The translations under genes were made by a program, and so were the position numbers. From an archaeon (GTDB taxonomy: Archaea; Nanobdellota; Nanobdellia; Woesearchaeales; GW2011-AR9), in NCBI GenBank assembly GCA_018697095.1, contig JABHSG010000001.1, positions 62,001 to 126,000 of the forward strand: a stretch of DNA of 64,000 bases, given 5' to 3'. The notes below the pieces were generated by a model, which was not told the origin of the DNA, ran no database searches, and saw nothing but the letters and a program-made list of their open reading frames with translations. Below are positions 35,889 through 45,198 of the stretch, one piece after another (positions within the stretch are counted from its first letter, which is position 1; each line of letters opens with the position of its first letter).

Positions 35889-36662
35889 CTAAATCAAACT
35901 TACTACCACAAGTACTCCACCAAGTGCAATCACGTAATATCCAAACTTCCAAAAACCATCACGAGAAATTACACCAAGTAGCCATTTAAGTGATAGGTAC
36001 CCAACTACAAAAGACGAAATCATCCCAACAGCTACAGGCCAAAAACCAAGCCCAGATCCAATAATCTTCCCTCCTTCTAAAATCGTAGCCCCTAATATCG
36101 CTGGAATCGCCAGCATAAAAGAAAACCTAGCGGCTTCTTCTCGTGATATTCCTAAGATCAAACTACTACTGATCGTCATACCACTTCTAGATACTCCTGG
36201 CAAAATAGCAAACATTTGTACTAAACCAACCAAGATTCCAGATTTCAAAGAAACCTTCTTACTACCATGTTTAATTTTTCGTGTTAGAAACAAAACTACA
36301 CCTGTAAAAATAAGTGCAATCCCAACATACAATAAAGAACCAAAAAGCGAAGAGATAAAGTCTCCAAATAACACGCCAATTAACCCTATTGGTATTGTTC
36401 CAATAATTAAAAATAAACCTAATTTAAAATCAACCGATTTAACATCCCATTTAAGCCAAGCCATAACTATCTTAATCAAATCTTTGTAATAAAACACAAA
36501 CAATACTAATAGTGTAGAAAAATGAAGAAGTATATCAAAAGAAAGTGGCACAGTTAATCCAAATAATTCTTGAAACAAAACTAAGTGCCCTGAACTAGAT
36601 ATTGGAAGCCACTCAGTAATACCTTGAACTATTCCAAGTACCAGTGATTGCCAAATCTCCAT
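35889..36662 (-). CDS. uppP: Polyprenyl-diphosphate phosphatase (UppP/BacA family)
   Basis: A 257-residue polytopic membrane protein. The family motifs are near the start, GIVQGITEWLPISSSGHLVL (residues 10-29), and in the middle, PGVSRSGMTIS. In bacteria the enzyme dephosphorylates undecaprenyl diphosphate to recycle the lipid carrier. Here it would recycle a polyprenyl or dolichyl carrier for the glycan genes. ATG 36662 is chosen because it begins at the family's usual start (MEIWQSLVLG) and a TTTTTTATAC box lies 26 nt upstream; a longer upstream frame is unlikely to be translated. Confidence 0.93.
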   Translation of the reverse strand: MEIWQSLVLGIVQGITEWLPISSSGHLVLFQELFGLTVPLSFDILLHFSTLLVLFVFYYKDLIKIVMAWLKWDVKSVDFKLGLFLIIGTIPIGLIGVLFGDFISSLFGSLLYVGIALIFTGVVLFLTRKIKHGSKKVSLKSGILVGLVQMFAILPGVSRSGMTISSSLILGISREEAARFSFMLAIPAILGATILEGGKIIGSGLGFWPVAVGMISSFVVGYLSLKWLLGVISRDGFWKFGYYVIALGGVLVVVSLI

Positions 36663-36771
36663 AATAAGCAAAAACTTTCTTAAGTATAAAAAACAAGCGA
36701 AACAATCAAAGATCACCAAAAGTATTCTGCCATAAAACTTAAAAAGGCTAAATTATCAAATATATACTTAA

Positions 36772-37374
36772 ATGAAAAAAAATCGTCTAACTAAAGAGCA
36801 AAAAAACGCTCGTTATAAAAAAAGAGTAGCAGTTTTTATTGCAGCTCTAATGGCTTTAAGTATCGTAGGTTTCATTGGTATCGGCAGTTTTGGCGATAAC
36901 GGCCAAGCGCAAACTCAAAACATTGAATACAATGAATTCACTTTTGAAAATCACAATGGCCTTTGGCGTTTAGATTTAACTGGAACATCATTTTTCTTTC
37001 AATCACCACCAACAGCTGTTGATACAATTCAAGTCCCAGCTTCTGCAAAAGAGATTTTAGATGCTCAGAAAGTATATATTAGTAAAGATCCAAGTGAGCA
37101 AATCGACTTAACTGGTATGACTTTGTTTTACAGAACTTTATTTTTAACAAAAGGAGTACAAAGTTTTGAAAGCTGTTTAAGCGAAATTGGTTGTGCAGAC
37201 CTCCCAGTTATTTCCTGCGAAGAAGAAACAGCAATTGTTGCAAGAATTAGTGAGGGTTCAAAGATCACAGTTGAAAATAATTGTGTTGTTCTTTCAGCGC
37301 CAAATGAACTTAGTCGTACTAGGTTAGCTGAAAGGTTAGCTTACGAATTATTAGGAGTTATTCAAAATGAGTGA
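36772..37374 (+). CDS. Membrane-anchored extracytoplasmic protein overlapping aglB
   Basis: A 200-residue protein. A very basic N-terminus (KKNRLTKEQKNARYKKR) precedes one transmembrane segment (residues 19-40, VAVFIAALMALSIVGFIGIG). A soluble domain of about 155 residues follows with three or four Cys (FESCLSEIGCADLPVISCEE) that could form disulfides outside the cell. Its stop overlaps the start of the oligosaccharyltransferase gene by 8 nt, so the two are translationally coupled and probably work together. I recognise no family; an OST accessory role is inferred from the overlap. Confidence 0.7.
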   Translation: MKKNRLTKEQKNARYKKRVAVFIAALMALSIVGFIGIGSFGDNGQAQTQNIEYNEFTFENHNGLWRLDLTGTSFFFQSPPTAVDTIQVPASAKEILDAQKVYISKDPSEQIDLTGMTLFYRTLFLTKGVQSFESCLSEIGCADLPVISCEEETAIVARISEGSKITVENNCVVLSAPNELSRTRLAERLAYELLGVIQNE

Positions 37375-40300
37375 AGATACAAACACAATAAAAGAGATCA
37401 AAAACACCCATGAAAAAAATCATGAAGAGCCATCAAATCATTCTTCAGAAGATTCCACAAGTAAAATTCAGGAAGAAAAAACCCAAGTAGTAAAGATAGA
37501 AGAAAATACCACTAGTTCAAACACTAATAATAATACTTCCAAAACTTCAGATCAAAAACGTGAAGAAACTTCGCATAGCGAAGTCACGAGAGCTCCGCTC
37601 GACTCAATTATTTCAACAGTTAAAAATTTTTTTCAATCAGCATTTACTCCTTCTAGTAAAAACAAAGATGACTTAAAAGACCAGGACAATCACGACCTCA
37701 CACCTGAACAAAGGCAAAGAGAAAACTTAATCAAAAAAGGGATTACTTTTTTGCCATATCTACTACTTGCAATTATTATCTATATCACTTCAAACATTAG
37801 AATTCAAACTCTTTCAAATTTAAAAGATGCCATTACTGGAAAATATATCCCTTTAGCTCTTGACCCTTATCTTTTTTACAGATACGCACATTACATTCAA
37901 GAGAATGGATCTTTATTCGCAGTTGATACTGGGCGTTTCGTCCCAGAAGGGATCAGTACACTCGAACATTTGTTTAAAACCAATTTCATGGTTTATTTAC
38001 ACAAAGTCGTAAACATTTTTGCTCCTAATCAAGGCCTTGATTTTACAGTTGTAATTTACCCAGTAATTTGTTTTGCAATCGCCCTTGTTTTCTTTTACCT
38101 ACTAAACAAAGAATTATTTGATAAAAAAACAGCACTACTTGCAACTCTTTTTTTAGGAATCGTCCCAGCTTTTATTCAAAGAACAATGGCTGGATTTTCA
38201 GATCACGAGGCTCTTGGAATCATGTTCTTTTTTATCGCTATGTGGCTTTTCATTAAAACAGTCAAATCATCTACAACAAAACAAAAGTTACTCTATTCTC
38301 TAGGAACAGGTATAGCAACTGGCCTTATGGGTCAAAGTTGGGGTGGATGGAAATTTTTAATTTTAATCATTAGTGGATATACTCTAATTCAATTCATACT
38401 TGGAAAACTCAGTAAAGACGACATTTATGGTTACTTTATTTGGATGGCATCAGTGATGTTAATTGTTTCATTATGGATCCCAATCTATCCCATTTCAAGA
38501 TTAATTAACTCGTTCACAACTGCAATTGCATTTCTTACTTTAGGGGTCTTACTGTTAGAACTACTTTCACAAACAAAAGCTATCAAAAAACTAATAGCGC
38601 CCCTTGAAGAAAAAATCCCTCACAGTCTAATTATCTTAGTTGCAGCAATTTCACTTGGAACAATTGTCTTAATTATTTCAGGAAATTTCACAGAAGTACT
38701 AAGCCAAGGTTCAGAAATCTGGGATGGTCTTATCAGACCTCTTGGAAAAAATAGATGGGAATTAACTGTAGCAGAACAGCATCAACCATACTTCACTCAA
38801 TGGATGAGCCAATTTGGTCCTTCAATTTTTGGTGTTAGAAATCTTCCAGCATACCTTATCTTATTCATGTTAGGTTCAGTTTTTGTTTTTAGTGATATGG
38901 TTAAAAAACTAAAAAATCCAAAAAGTCTAACTGCTGTATATATCGCATTCATTCTTGGATTCACTCTTAGTAGGTATTCTCAAGGCAGCACATTAAATGG
39001 GACAAACACAATTTCAATTGCTCTATATATTGGATCGCTTCTAGCATTTGCAGCAATTCTAGCTGGATACTATCTGCACTCTTTTTACAAAGACAAGCAT
39101 AACTTCAACCTGATTCAAAAAATCTCAAAAGAACATATCATTTTGATGATTTGGTTTGTCTTAATGGTTGTTGGAGCTCGTGGAGCAATTCGTTTATTTT
39201 TCATGTTCGCACCAATTACTGCTGTATTAGCAGCACACGCAACTTTCAAATTGTATAATAAGGCTCTTACAATCAAACAAAAATACTACAAGGCAATTGC
39301 AATTGCACTATTGCTATTTGTTTTATTCAGTCCATTTGCAAGTCCTATGAATGGAATAGTTCCAACTTTTTACAAAAATTCAGCAAGTCAAGCAGAATAT
39401 AATGGCCCAGGTTACAGTTATCAATGGCAATTAGCTGGAGAATGGGTTAGAGAAAATATCCCTGAAGATGCTGTTTTTGCACACTGGTGGGACTATGGAT
39501 ATTGGGTTCAAACTGGTTGGGAAAGAAACACAGTTTTAGATGGAACCAACAAAATCACTTATTGGAACTTTTTAATGGGACGTTATGTTATGACTGGACA
39601 AAACCAAGAAGAAGCTTTAGAATGGCTTGATGTGCACGAAGCTACGCATTTTTTGATTGTTCCTGAAGAAATTGGTAAATACACAGCTTATTCCAGTATT
39701 GGTTCAGACGCAAACTATGATCGTTATAGTTATATTACAACATTTTTATTCGACGAAACTTTAATGCAAGAAACCCGTGATGGTACAATGATTGTTTACA
39801 ACGGTGGATATTCATTAGATAAAGATTTCATTTATGAAGACAAACTATTCCCATCTGGTTCCGCTGGAATTGGTAGATTTTTTGTCCCAGTACAAACGGT
39901 AACTACAACAAGTGAATCTGGAGAAGAACTTACTGGAGTTAGAATCAGTCAACCTTCAGCAATTGTTGTATACAACGGTGTACAAACTGAAATCCCAGTA
40001 GAATGTGTTTTCATTAATGGAGAAGCAACTTGGTTTGATCAAGAAGGTCTCAAAGGATGTCTAACTATTATTCCAACAATCGATGGGAATGGACAAATTG
40101 ACAATGAAATGGGCGCAGCACTTTATGTTTCAGAAAAAGGAGTAAATGCTCTTTGGACTAACCTTTACATCTTTGAAGGAGGCAATGCTCGTTACGATAC
40201 AAGCGCTTTTACAAAAGTCTTTGACCAATCAAGTACTTGGGCTCCACTTTCATTTCTAAAAGCTCAAAACAGAATTATTGGTCCAATTAAAATCTGGGAG

Positions 40301-40399
40301 ATCAATTACCCTGAAGGCTTCGAAGTGAGTGAAGAGTTAAGAGAACTGTATCTTGGCGGTAATGAGAACCTTCCAGATTACTTCTTTGAAGTAAGTTAG
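37367..40399 (+). CDS. aglB: Oligosaccharyltransferase catalytic subunit AglB/STT3
   Basis: A 1010-residue membrane enzyme that moves a lipid-linked glycan onto Asn of secreted proteins. After a charged, low-complexity cytoplasmic extension (residues 1-120) come about 13 hydrophobic helices and a C-terminal soluble domain. Metal/catalytic elements are DPYLFYRYAHY (near 167), SDHEALG (about 277) and WWDYGYW at 707-713. The N-terminal extension is unusually long for the family and carries an embedded palindromic sequence (37570-37584, CTTCGCATAGCGAAG). Its ATG overlaps the preceding gene. The substrate glycan is probably made by genes elsewhere in the window. Confidence 0.94.
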   Translation: MSEDTNTIKEIKNTHEKNHEEPSNHSSEDSTSKIQEEKTQVVKIEENTTSSNTNNNTSKTSDQKREETSHSEVTRAPLDSIISTVKNFFQSAFTPSSKNKDDLKDQDNHDLTPEQRQRENLIKKGITFLPYLLLAIIIYITSNIRIQTLSNLKDAITGKYIPLALDPYLFYRYAHYIQENGSLFAVDTGRFVPEGISTLEHLFKTNFMVYLHKVVNIFAPNQGLDFTVVIYPVICFAIALVFFYLLNKELFDKKTALLATLFLGIVPAFIQRTMAGFSDHEALGIMFFFIAMWLFIKTVKSSTTKQKLLYSLGTGIATGLMGQSWGGWKFLILIISGYTLIQFILGKLSKDDIYGYFIWMASVMLIVSLWIPIYPISRLINSFTTAIAFLTLGVLLLELLSQTKAIKKLIAPLEEKIPHSLIILVAAISLGTIVLIISGNFTEVLSQGSEIWDGLIRPLGKNRWELTVAEQHQPYFTQWMSQFGPSIFGVRNLPAYLILFMLGSVFVFSDMVKKLKNPKSLTAVYIAFILGFTLSRYSQGSTLNGTNTISIALYIGSLLAFAAILAGYYLHSFYKDKHNFNLIQKISKEHIILMIWFVLMVVGARGAIRLFFMFAPITAVLAAHATFKLYNKALTIKQKYYKAIAIALLLFVLFSPFASPMNGIVPTFYKNSASQAEYNGPGYSYQWQLAGEWVRENIPEDAVFAHWWDYGYWVQTGWERNTVLDGTNKITYWNFLMGRYVMTGQNQEEALEWLDVHEATHFLIVPEEIGKYTAYSSIGSDANYDRYSYITTFLFDETLMQETRDGTMIVYNGGYSLDKDFIYEDKLFPSGSAGIGRFFVPVQTVTTTSESGEELTGVRISQPSAIVVYNGVQTEIPVECVFINGEATWFDQEGLKGCLTIIPTIDGNGQIDNEMGAALYVSEKGVNALWTNLYIFEGGNARYDTSAFTKVFDQSSTWAPLSFLKAQNRIIGPIKIWEINYPEGFEVSEELRELYLGGNENLPDYFFEVS

Positions 40400-40407
40400 A
40401 TTAAAAA

Positions 40408-41001
40408 ATGAATAAAACCATAATTTTTGATTTTGCAGGGGTTATCACAACAACTGCCCTTTTCTCCAGAGTAGCTACTACATTAGCAAAAAAAAAAGAA
40501 ATTGATAGAGAGTTTTTTCTAAATCAAATGAGAGATCATGAAAAACAATATCTCATTGGCAAAATGTCAACAAAAGAATTTTGGAAGAAAAGTTGTGAAA
40601 ATACAACTATCTCATATGAAGAATTTCAAAAAGAGATATCATATTATGAAATAAACTTCAAAATTCTAAGCCTTATTAAAAAGTTAAAAAATAAATATGA
40701 AATAGCAATCCTCTCAGACAATTATGAAGCTCTTTATGATACAATCAAAAAAGACAAAAGAATGGAAAACCTATTTCAACATAGTTTCTATTCACACTTA
40801 GTTCAAGCATCAAAAATGAATGATGAAGAAAAAATATTCAAACTTGCACTAAAAGAGATGCAAAAACAACCAGAAAATTGTATATTCATAGATGACAAAG
40901 AAAAAAATCTTATTGCGCCTAAAAAAATGGGAATGCAAACAATTCATTTCAAAAGCGCAGAGCAATTAGAAAAAGAGCTTGAAAAATTAGAAGTCTACTA
41001 A
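40408..41001 (+). CDS. HAD-superfamily hydrolase (first of a convergent pair)
   Basis: A 197-residue haloacid-dehalogenase-like phosphatase. Motif I is IIFDFAGVIT (residues 4-13), where the second acidic position of DxD is replaced by Ala. Motif II is AILSDNYE, and motif IV FIDDKEKNLIAPKKMGMQTI. A helical cap lies between I and II. It begins 8 nt after aglB and could be in the same transcript. Its 3' end overlaps the convergent HAD gene at 40987-41592 by 15 nt. The substrate is unknown. Loss of the acid/base Asp of motif I (DFAG) may lower activity. Confidence 0.8.
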   Translation: MNKTIIFDFAGVITTTALFSRVATTLAKKKEIDREFFLNQMRDHEKQYLIGKMSTKEFWKKSCENTTISYEEFQKEISYYEINFKILSLIKKLKNKYEIAILSDNYEALYDTIKKDKRMENLFQHSFYSHLVQASKMNDEEKIFKLALKEMQKQPENCIFIDDKEKNLIAPKKMGMQTIHFKSAEQLEKELEKLEVY

Positions 41002-41592
41002 ATATTTTTTTAATTCTTCTTTCAATTGTTCAATATTTCTAAATTGAATTACTTTTAATCCAAATTCTTTTGCAGCAAGCACATTCTTTTCACCATCATC
41101 AACAAATATTGCTTCACCTGGAGTTACATTCAATTTGGAACAAATCGCTTCAAAGGCCTTAAAACTTGGTTTAATTGATCCAATTTGCCAAGAAAAAACT
41201 TGAGCCTCAAAAAAGTGATTGATCTTCAAGTTTTCTGGAACTTGTGATTCAAAAAAAGTTGTATTTGAAAGCATCCCTAATTTGTAGTCTTTTGATAATT
41301 TTTCCATGAGCTCATACATTCCATCAAACAAAGTTGCTTTAGTAATCCCTTGATTTAATGTATTAACAACAAAATCAATATTTTCTTTTAAAAGTTCAAT
41401 ATCAAAATGATTAAGAAAGCTTTTTGACAACTCATCTTGAGAACTAAATTTTTTCAATTGGATTGCATGTTCATACTTTATCAAAAAATCAGGGGTTTTT
41501 TCAATATTAAACTTATTTCTTAAAGTTTTAGAGATCCCGATATTCTTTGTCCCAAGTGTTTCCCACAAATCAAAAATTATTGCTTTAATCAT
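40987..41592 (-). CDS. HAD-superfamily hydrolase (second of a convergent pair)
   Basis: A 201-residue phosphatase-like protein. Motif I is IIFDLWETLG (residues 5-14), with Trp where the second Asp usually lies. Motif II is GMLSNTTFF, and motif IV FVDDGEKNVLAAKEFGLKVIQF. It has the same size and order as its neighbour at 40408-41001, and both end with a helix of similar type (EQLKEELKK; EQLEKELEK), so they look like paralogues. It starts immediately after the stop of ogt, with which it is probably co-transcribed. The substrate is unknown. Confidence 0.8.
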   Translation of the reverse strand: MIKAIIFDLWETLGTKNIGISKTLRNKFNIEKTPDFLIKYEHAIQLKKFSSQDELSKSFLNHFDIELLKENIDFVVNTLNQGITKATLFDGMYELMEKLSKDYKLGMLSNTTFFESQVPENLKINHFFEAQVFSWQIGSIKPSFKAFEAICSKLNVTPGEAIFVDDGEKNVLAAKEFGLKVIQFRNIEQLKEELKKYLVDF

Positions 41593-41946
41593 CTACTTGA
41601 ACTCCCATCTTCTCTTTTTAAAGTCAACTACTTTTCCATCTTCACCAATAACAACACCCTCAGCTGCCAAAATCTCAACCTTCTTCTCACAACCAAAAGC
41701 AAAGCCACCAAGTGAACCATCTCCCTTAACAACTCTGTGGCAAGGTACTTTTGGAGCACGTGGATTCTTATTAAGCGCTTTTCCAATAGCACGATAACCC
41801 TTAAAATCATCACCAAAAGTTGCACGGCCCAAGTCGCCATATGTCGTCACATACCCACTTGGAACCTCTAATAATTTAGAATAAACCTTTGAAGAAAAAT
41901 CATCACCAGACTTAATTTCAGAAACGATTGAATTTTTAGAATTCAT
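41593..41946 (-). CDS. ogt: Methylated-DNA-protein cysteine methyltransferase
   Basis: A 117-residue protein containing only the C-terminal DNA-binding/active-site domain of Ogt/MGMT. It has VPSGYVTTYGDLGRA (helix-turn-helix entry), RAIGKALNKNP, and the reactive Cys69 in PCHRVVKGDGSLGGFA. It repairs O6-alkylguanine by transferring the alkyl group to itself. The intact PCHR separates it from alkyltransferase-like proteins, which carry Trp at this position. The usual N-terminal RNase-H-like domain is absent, giving a short form. The HAD gene follows directly. Confidence 0.92.
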   Translation of the reverse strand: MNSKNSIVSEIKSGDDFSSKVYSKLLEVPSGYVTTYGDLGRATFGDDFKGYRAIGKALNKNPRAPKVPCHRVVKGDGSLGGFAFGCEKKVEILAAEGVVIGEDGKVVDFKKRRWEFK

Positions 41947-41979
41947 AATAAAAAAAGAATAAATAAAGAATATAAAAAT

Positions 41980-42375
41980 TTACTTTTTAGAAGACTTAGG
42001 TTTCTTCTTGCTACTTGTTTTTTTAGAACTTGATTTCTTAGCAGATTTAGAGCTTTTCTTAGCTGATTTAGCTGAAGCACTCTTCTTAGCTACTTTTTTA
42101 GCAGAAGCCTTTTTTTCTGCAGCGTCCATCTTTCCATTTGCTTTCTCAATTCTTACAATCCCTGTTCTTTTGTCAGGATCGCTTGTAAAGACTAAATATA
42201 AAATTGGTAAAATTCCTGCTGTATTCAAAATCAGTAGTGCAATAAACCAAATAGCTTCTCTTCTTTTAGCTGCTCTCCAAAGGGCAATCCCTTTCCAAAC
42301 AACATCCCAAACTGCAATAAGAACGATTAAGCCCATAAAAATCGGCATTTGTTGATATATCCAAAATAATCCCAT
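41980..42375 (-). CDS. DUF5652-like membrane protein with Lys/Ser/Ala-rich histone-like tail
   Basis: A 131-residue protein. Two transmembrane segments (residues 8-30 and 42-62) flank WKGIALWRAAKRREAIWF and are followed by LLILNTAGILPILYLVF, a pattern I associate with DUF5652. The last 50 residues are nearly all Lys, Ser and Ala (KKSASAKSAKKSSKSAKKSS), like the tail of histone H1, and would lie in the cytoplasm. The tail could bind DNA or the inner leaflet. The family name is from memory; the function is unknown. Confidence 0.6.
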   Translation of the reverse strand: MGLFWIYQQMPIFMGLIVLIAVWDVVWKGIALWRAAKRREAIWFIALLILNTAGILPILYLVFTSDPDKRTGIVRIEKANGKMDAAEKKASAKKVAKKSASAKSAKKSSKSAKKSSSKKTSSKKKPKSSKK

Positions 42376-42520
42376 TATAATTCCTCCAATAAAAGTATAT
42401 TTTTTCTAAAAACCCTCTATATTAAGCTTTCGAATAATCTCTTTCCTAATAGCTTATCTTCTAATAAGTTTTGTATACTGAAAACTTCAGTTTTCCGGAT
42501 TAAATCTATGTGAACATATA

Positions 42521-42573
42521 TTTATATACGACAAAACTACTTTCTAAGACTATAAATCAAATTTATTTGGTGA
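42521..42573 (+). promoter_or_regulatory. Promoter and Shine-Dalgarno region of the permease-methyltransferase gene
   Basis: TTTATATA at 42521-42528 would start a transcript near 42552, with a leader containing GGTGA (42569-42573) 7 nt before GTG 42581. A second box, TATAAATC at about 42551-42558, is 27 nt before the same GTG, so a leaderless start is also possible. Confidence 0.5.
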
Positions 42574-42580
42574 AAAGAAG

Positions 42581-44680
42581 GTGGGAAAACTAAAAGACTT
42601 GTGGACATATTTAGTTACAGATCCAAATAAACAAAACAATAAATCAAAAAGTTCTCAAAACATAACACTAAAACAAACTAATAATACTACAGCAGCACCA
42701 GTAGATCTTGAAGAATCAACAGCCAAACACAAATTAGGTTTTGGTGTACTTCTATTCATTCTAATCAATGCAATTCTAGGATCATCTTTATTCTACCTTC
42801 CAAGTTTAGGAGTAATTTCATCAGGACCAGCTTCACTAATTGTTTGGCCAGCTTTGTACATTATCGCTCTAATGATAATGTTATACATTGCAGAATTAAT
42901 TACTACTTTCCCAAGTTCCGGAGGGACTTATGAATATACCAAAAAAGCATATGGACGCCCAGTTGCCTTTACCGCAGGTTGGCTAATCTGGATCGCTGGT
43001 AATCTTGGATTCGCATTAAATATTGTAGCAGCCGCCCAGTATTTTATTCCTGAAACTGGAACTGCAGCATTAGCACTGCAAATCGGGTTTTCCATTGTGT
43101 GGATAATTGCTTTAAACTACATGGCATTTCGTGGAATAGACGCTGGAGCAACTATGTTAGTTACTTTTGGAATTTTATCAGTTATAGTTTTCTCAGCACT
43201 TATCTTGCCAAGTTTTATTGACATCTCAGCGCTCACAAATGGAATCCTTACTTCTCCTTGGAACACTGAATTCATTCATCCTTTCTTTACACATTCAGGA
43301 ACAATCAGTATAGCATCATATCTTTTCCTAAGCCTTTTTCTAATCTCAGAAAGTTTCTTTGGTTTTGATACAATCACTTACTTAGCTAACGATGCTAAAG
43401 ATAAAGAAAATCTTCACAAGGTACTTTTCGCTGGGATCGCTATTTGTGGAGTAATTGTAACGCTTTATATTCTCTCAAGTTTAGGAACCATATCGCTCCA
43501 TGATTACGTAAATAACGCAAGGCCATGGGCAGTTCAAGCATTAAATATCTTAGGCCCAGGTGGACAAAACATCATCGTATTTGGAATGTATTTAGTTATA
43601 ATTGGAGCAGCTGCTGCTTGGCCAATCACTTCGTCCCGTCTAATTCAAGCAATGGCTAAAGATAAATTATTCATAACACATTTCTCCACTCCCCACCCTA
43701 AACATAAGACTCCCTACAAAGCAATTATATTTCAAACTATAGCTATCACGCTTTTCACGCTTTTCATCTTTCAAGGTTACATTGGAAAATGGGGTGACCC
43801 ATATAGAACAAGTTACCTAATCTATGTATTACTAAGCCTCATAGTTATTACACTAGTACTTTTCACAGTCCCAATACTTAGAAAAAAATTCCCAAAAACC
43901 CATAGGCCATTCAAGGCCCCATTCGCTAGAACTGGACCAATTGCAATTACAATTCTTTTCGCAGCATTAATTGCTAACTGGATTAAAATAGAAGGTCCTA
44001 TAGCTACTTCCACAATTTCACTGGCATCGTCATTTGTAATAATTGGAATTCCAATTTATTTTCTAATAGAGATGTACTATGACAAAGATGCAATTCTCAA
44101 AGTTAATGAAATCCTTTCACATGGAGCTGTTCTAACAGAAAAACTTCACTTCCCTAATTCTATTAGAAATAAACTTCTAGATCACATCCCACTTAGCTCC
44201 CTAAAAAATAAAAAAATATTAGAATACGGTTGTGGTATTGGATCACTTACAAAAGAACTTAGCACTCTTGTTGGCAAAAACGGTAATGTATTTGCTGTAG
44301 ACACATTAAAACATAATATCAAAATCACTAGTAAACGTACAAAGCATCTTGGTAACGTTACATCTTACCTTGATGACTCTTTAGAAGACTTCAACGTATT
44401 CTTGCCTATGCGCCCTAATCTTCTACTAAGTGTTGGTATGCTTTCATATATGCAAAAGCCAAAAAAGATCCTCACAAAAATAGGAGATCACCTAACAAAA
44501 GGCGCGCAGATCAGAATCATTGATTATGACAAATTCTTTTACTTCATGCCAAACGTAGAATGGATTGAAGATGATAAAACTCTCACTAAACTATTCAAAG
44601 ATTCAGGCTTCAATGTGACAATCCAAAGAAAAAGAGGATTACTATGGACATACATCATCATCGAAGGTTATAAGACATAA
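42581..44680 (+). CDS. Amino-acid permease (APC superfamily) fused to a SAM-dependent methyltransferase domain
   Basis: A 699-residue two-part protein. Residues 1-45 are polar. About 46-505 have some 12 hydrophobic helices with APC-type features (GFGVLLFILINAILGSSLFY; FPSSGGTYEYTKKAYGRPVA in helix 3; a helix 10 region with AAAAWPITSSRLIQAMAKD). After a short cytoplasmic linker, 530-699 form a class I methyltransferase domain: KKILEYGCGIGSLTKELS (about 545-561), an acidic residue in VFAVDTLKHN, NLLLSVGMLSYM, and IRIIDYDKFFYF. No stop or frameshift separates them. It might couple uptake of an amine or amino acid to methylation. The start is GTG. Confidence 0.85.
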   Translation: MGKLKDLWTYLVTDPNKQNNKSKSSQNITLKQTNNTTAAPVDLEESTAKHKLGFGVLLFILINAILGSSLFYLPSLGVISSGPASLIVWPALYIIALMIMLYIAELITTFPSSGGTYEYTKKAYGRPVAFTAGWLIWIAGNLGFALNIVAAAQYFIPETGTAALALQIGFSIVWIIALNYMAFRGIDAGATMLVTFGILSVIVFSALILPSFIDISALTNGILTSPWNTEFIHPFFTHSGTISIASYLFLSLFLISESFFGFDTITYLANDAKDKENLHKVLFAGIAICGVIVTLYILSSLGTISLHDYVNNARPWAVQALNILGPGGQNIIVFGMYLVIIGAAAAWPITSSRLIQAMAKDKLFITHFSTPHPKHKTPYKAIIFQTIAITLFTLFIFQGYIGKWGDPYRTSYLIYVLLSLIVITLVLFTVPILRKKFPKTHRPFKAPFARTGPIAITILFAALIANWIKIEGPIATSTISLASSFVIIGIPIYFLIEMYYDKDAILKVNEILSHGAVLTEKLHFPNSIRNKLLDHIPLSSLKNKKILEYGCGIGSLTKELSTLVGKNGNVFAVDTLKHNIKITSKRTKHLGNVTSYLDDSLEDFNVFLPMRPNLLLSVGMLSYMQKPKKILTKIGDHLTKGAQIRIIDYDKFFYFMPNVEWIEDDKTLTKLFKDSGFNVTIQRKRGLLWTYIIIEGYKT

Positions 44681-44776
44681 ACCCAATTTGAACTACTCTA
44701 CAAACAAGCTAAAAACTAATCTTAACTACATCTTTTTCTAATACATTTATAATAAACAAAGCAAAATTTCACATCA

Positions 44777-45190
44777 ATGACACCAGAACTAAGCCTTGAT
44801 GGCCAATTATGGCTTTTAGTAGATGATGATGAGATGGTTCTAAGAGTAAATAATAGGTTCTTAAGCCGCAGAGTAACAGTATTAACCGCAACAGATGGAA
44901 TTCTTGGTTACGACAGATTAGTTGGAAATCCCAAAATAGTTGGAGTGATAACAGACTATAACATGCCAGAATTAACTGGGGGAGATATGCTTAAAAAGTT
45001 TCAAGAATCACATATAAATCAGTACATGTCCATTGCAAAAGTAGGAATTAGTGGCCTTGGAGTTTCTCAATTCGAAACTCATAATCTTTCTGGATTAGAA
45101 ACACTTGCAAAGCCATACTCACCAAAGGAATTATTTCAAGCAATGTACCGAGCCCTTGAAACAAGAGCAAGATACCTAACCAAACAATAA
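44777..45190 (+). CDS. Stand-alone CheY-like receiver domain
   Basis: A 137-residue single-domain response regulator. Acidic pocket residues are Asp16-Asp18 (LLVDDDEM), the phosphoacceptor is Asp60 (ITDYNMPELTGG), with Ser92 (GISGLG) and Lys112 (LAKPYS). All key positions are filled, so phosphorylation is plausible. No output domain, histidine kinase, CheA or archaellum genes are visible in the window, so its partner is unknown. It stands alone between the permease fusion and the voltage-sensor-like gene. Confidence 0.88.
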   Translation: MTPELSLDGQLWLLVDDDEMVLRVNNRFLSRRVTVLTATDGILGYDRLVGNPKIVGVITDYNMPELTGGDMLKKFQESHINQYMSIAKVGISGLGVSQFETHNLSGLETLAKPYSPKELFQAMYRALETRARYLTKQ

Positions 45191-45198
45191 AATATTAA

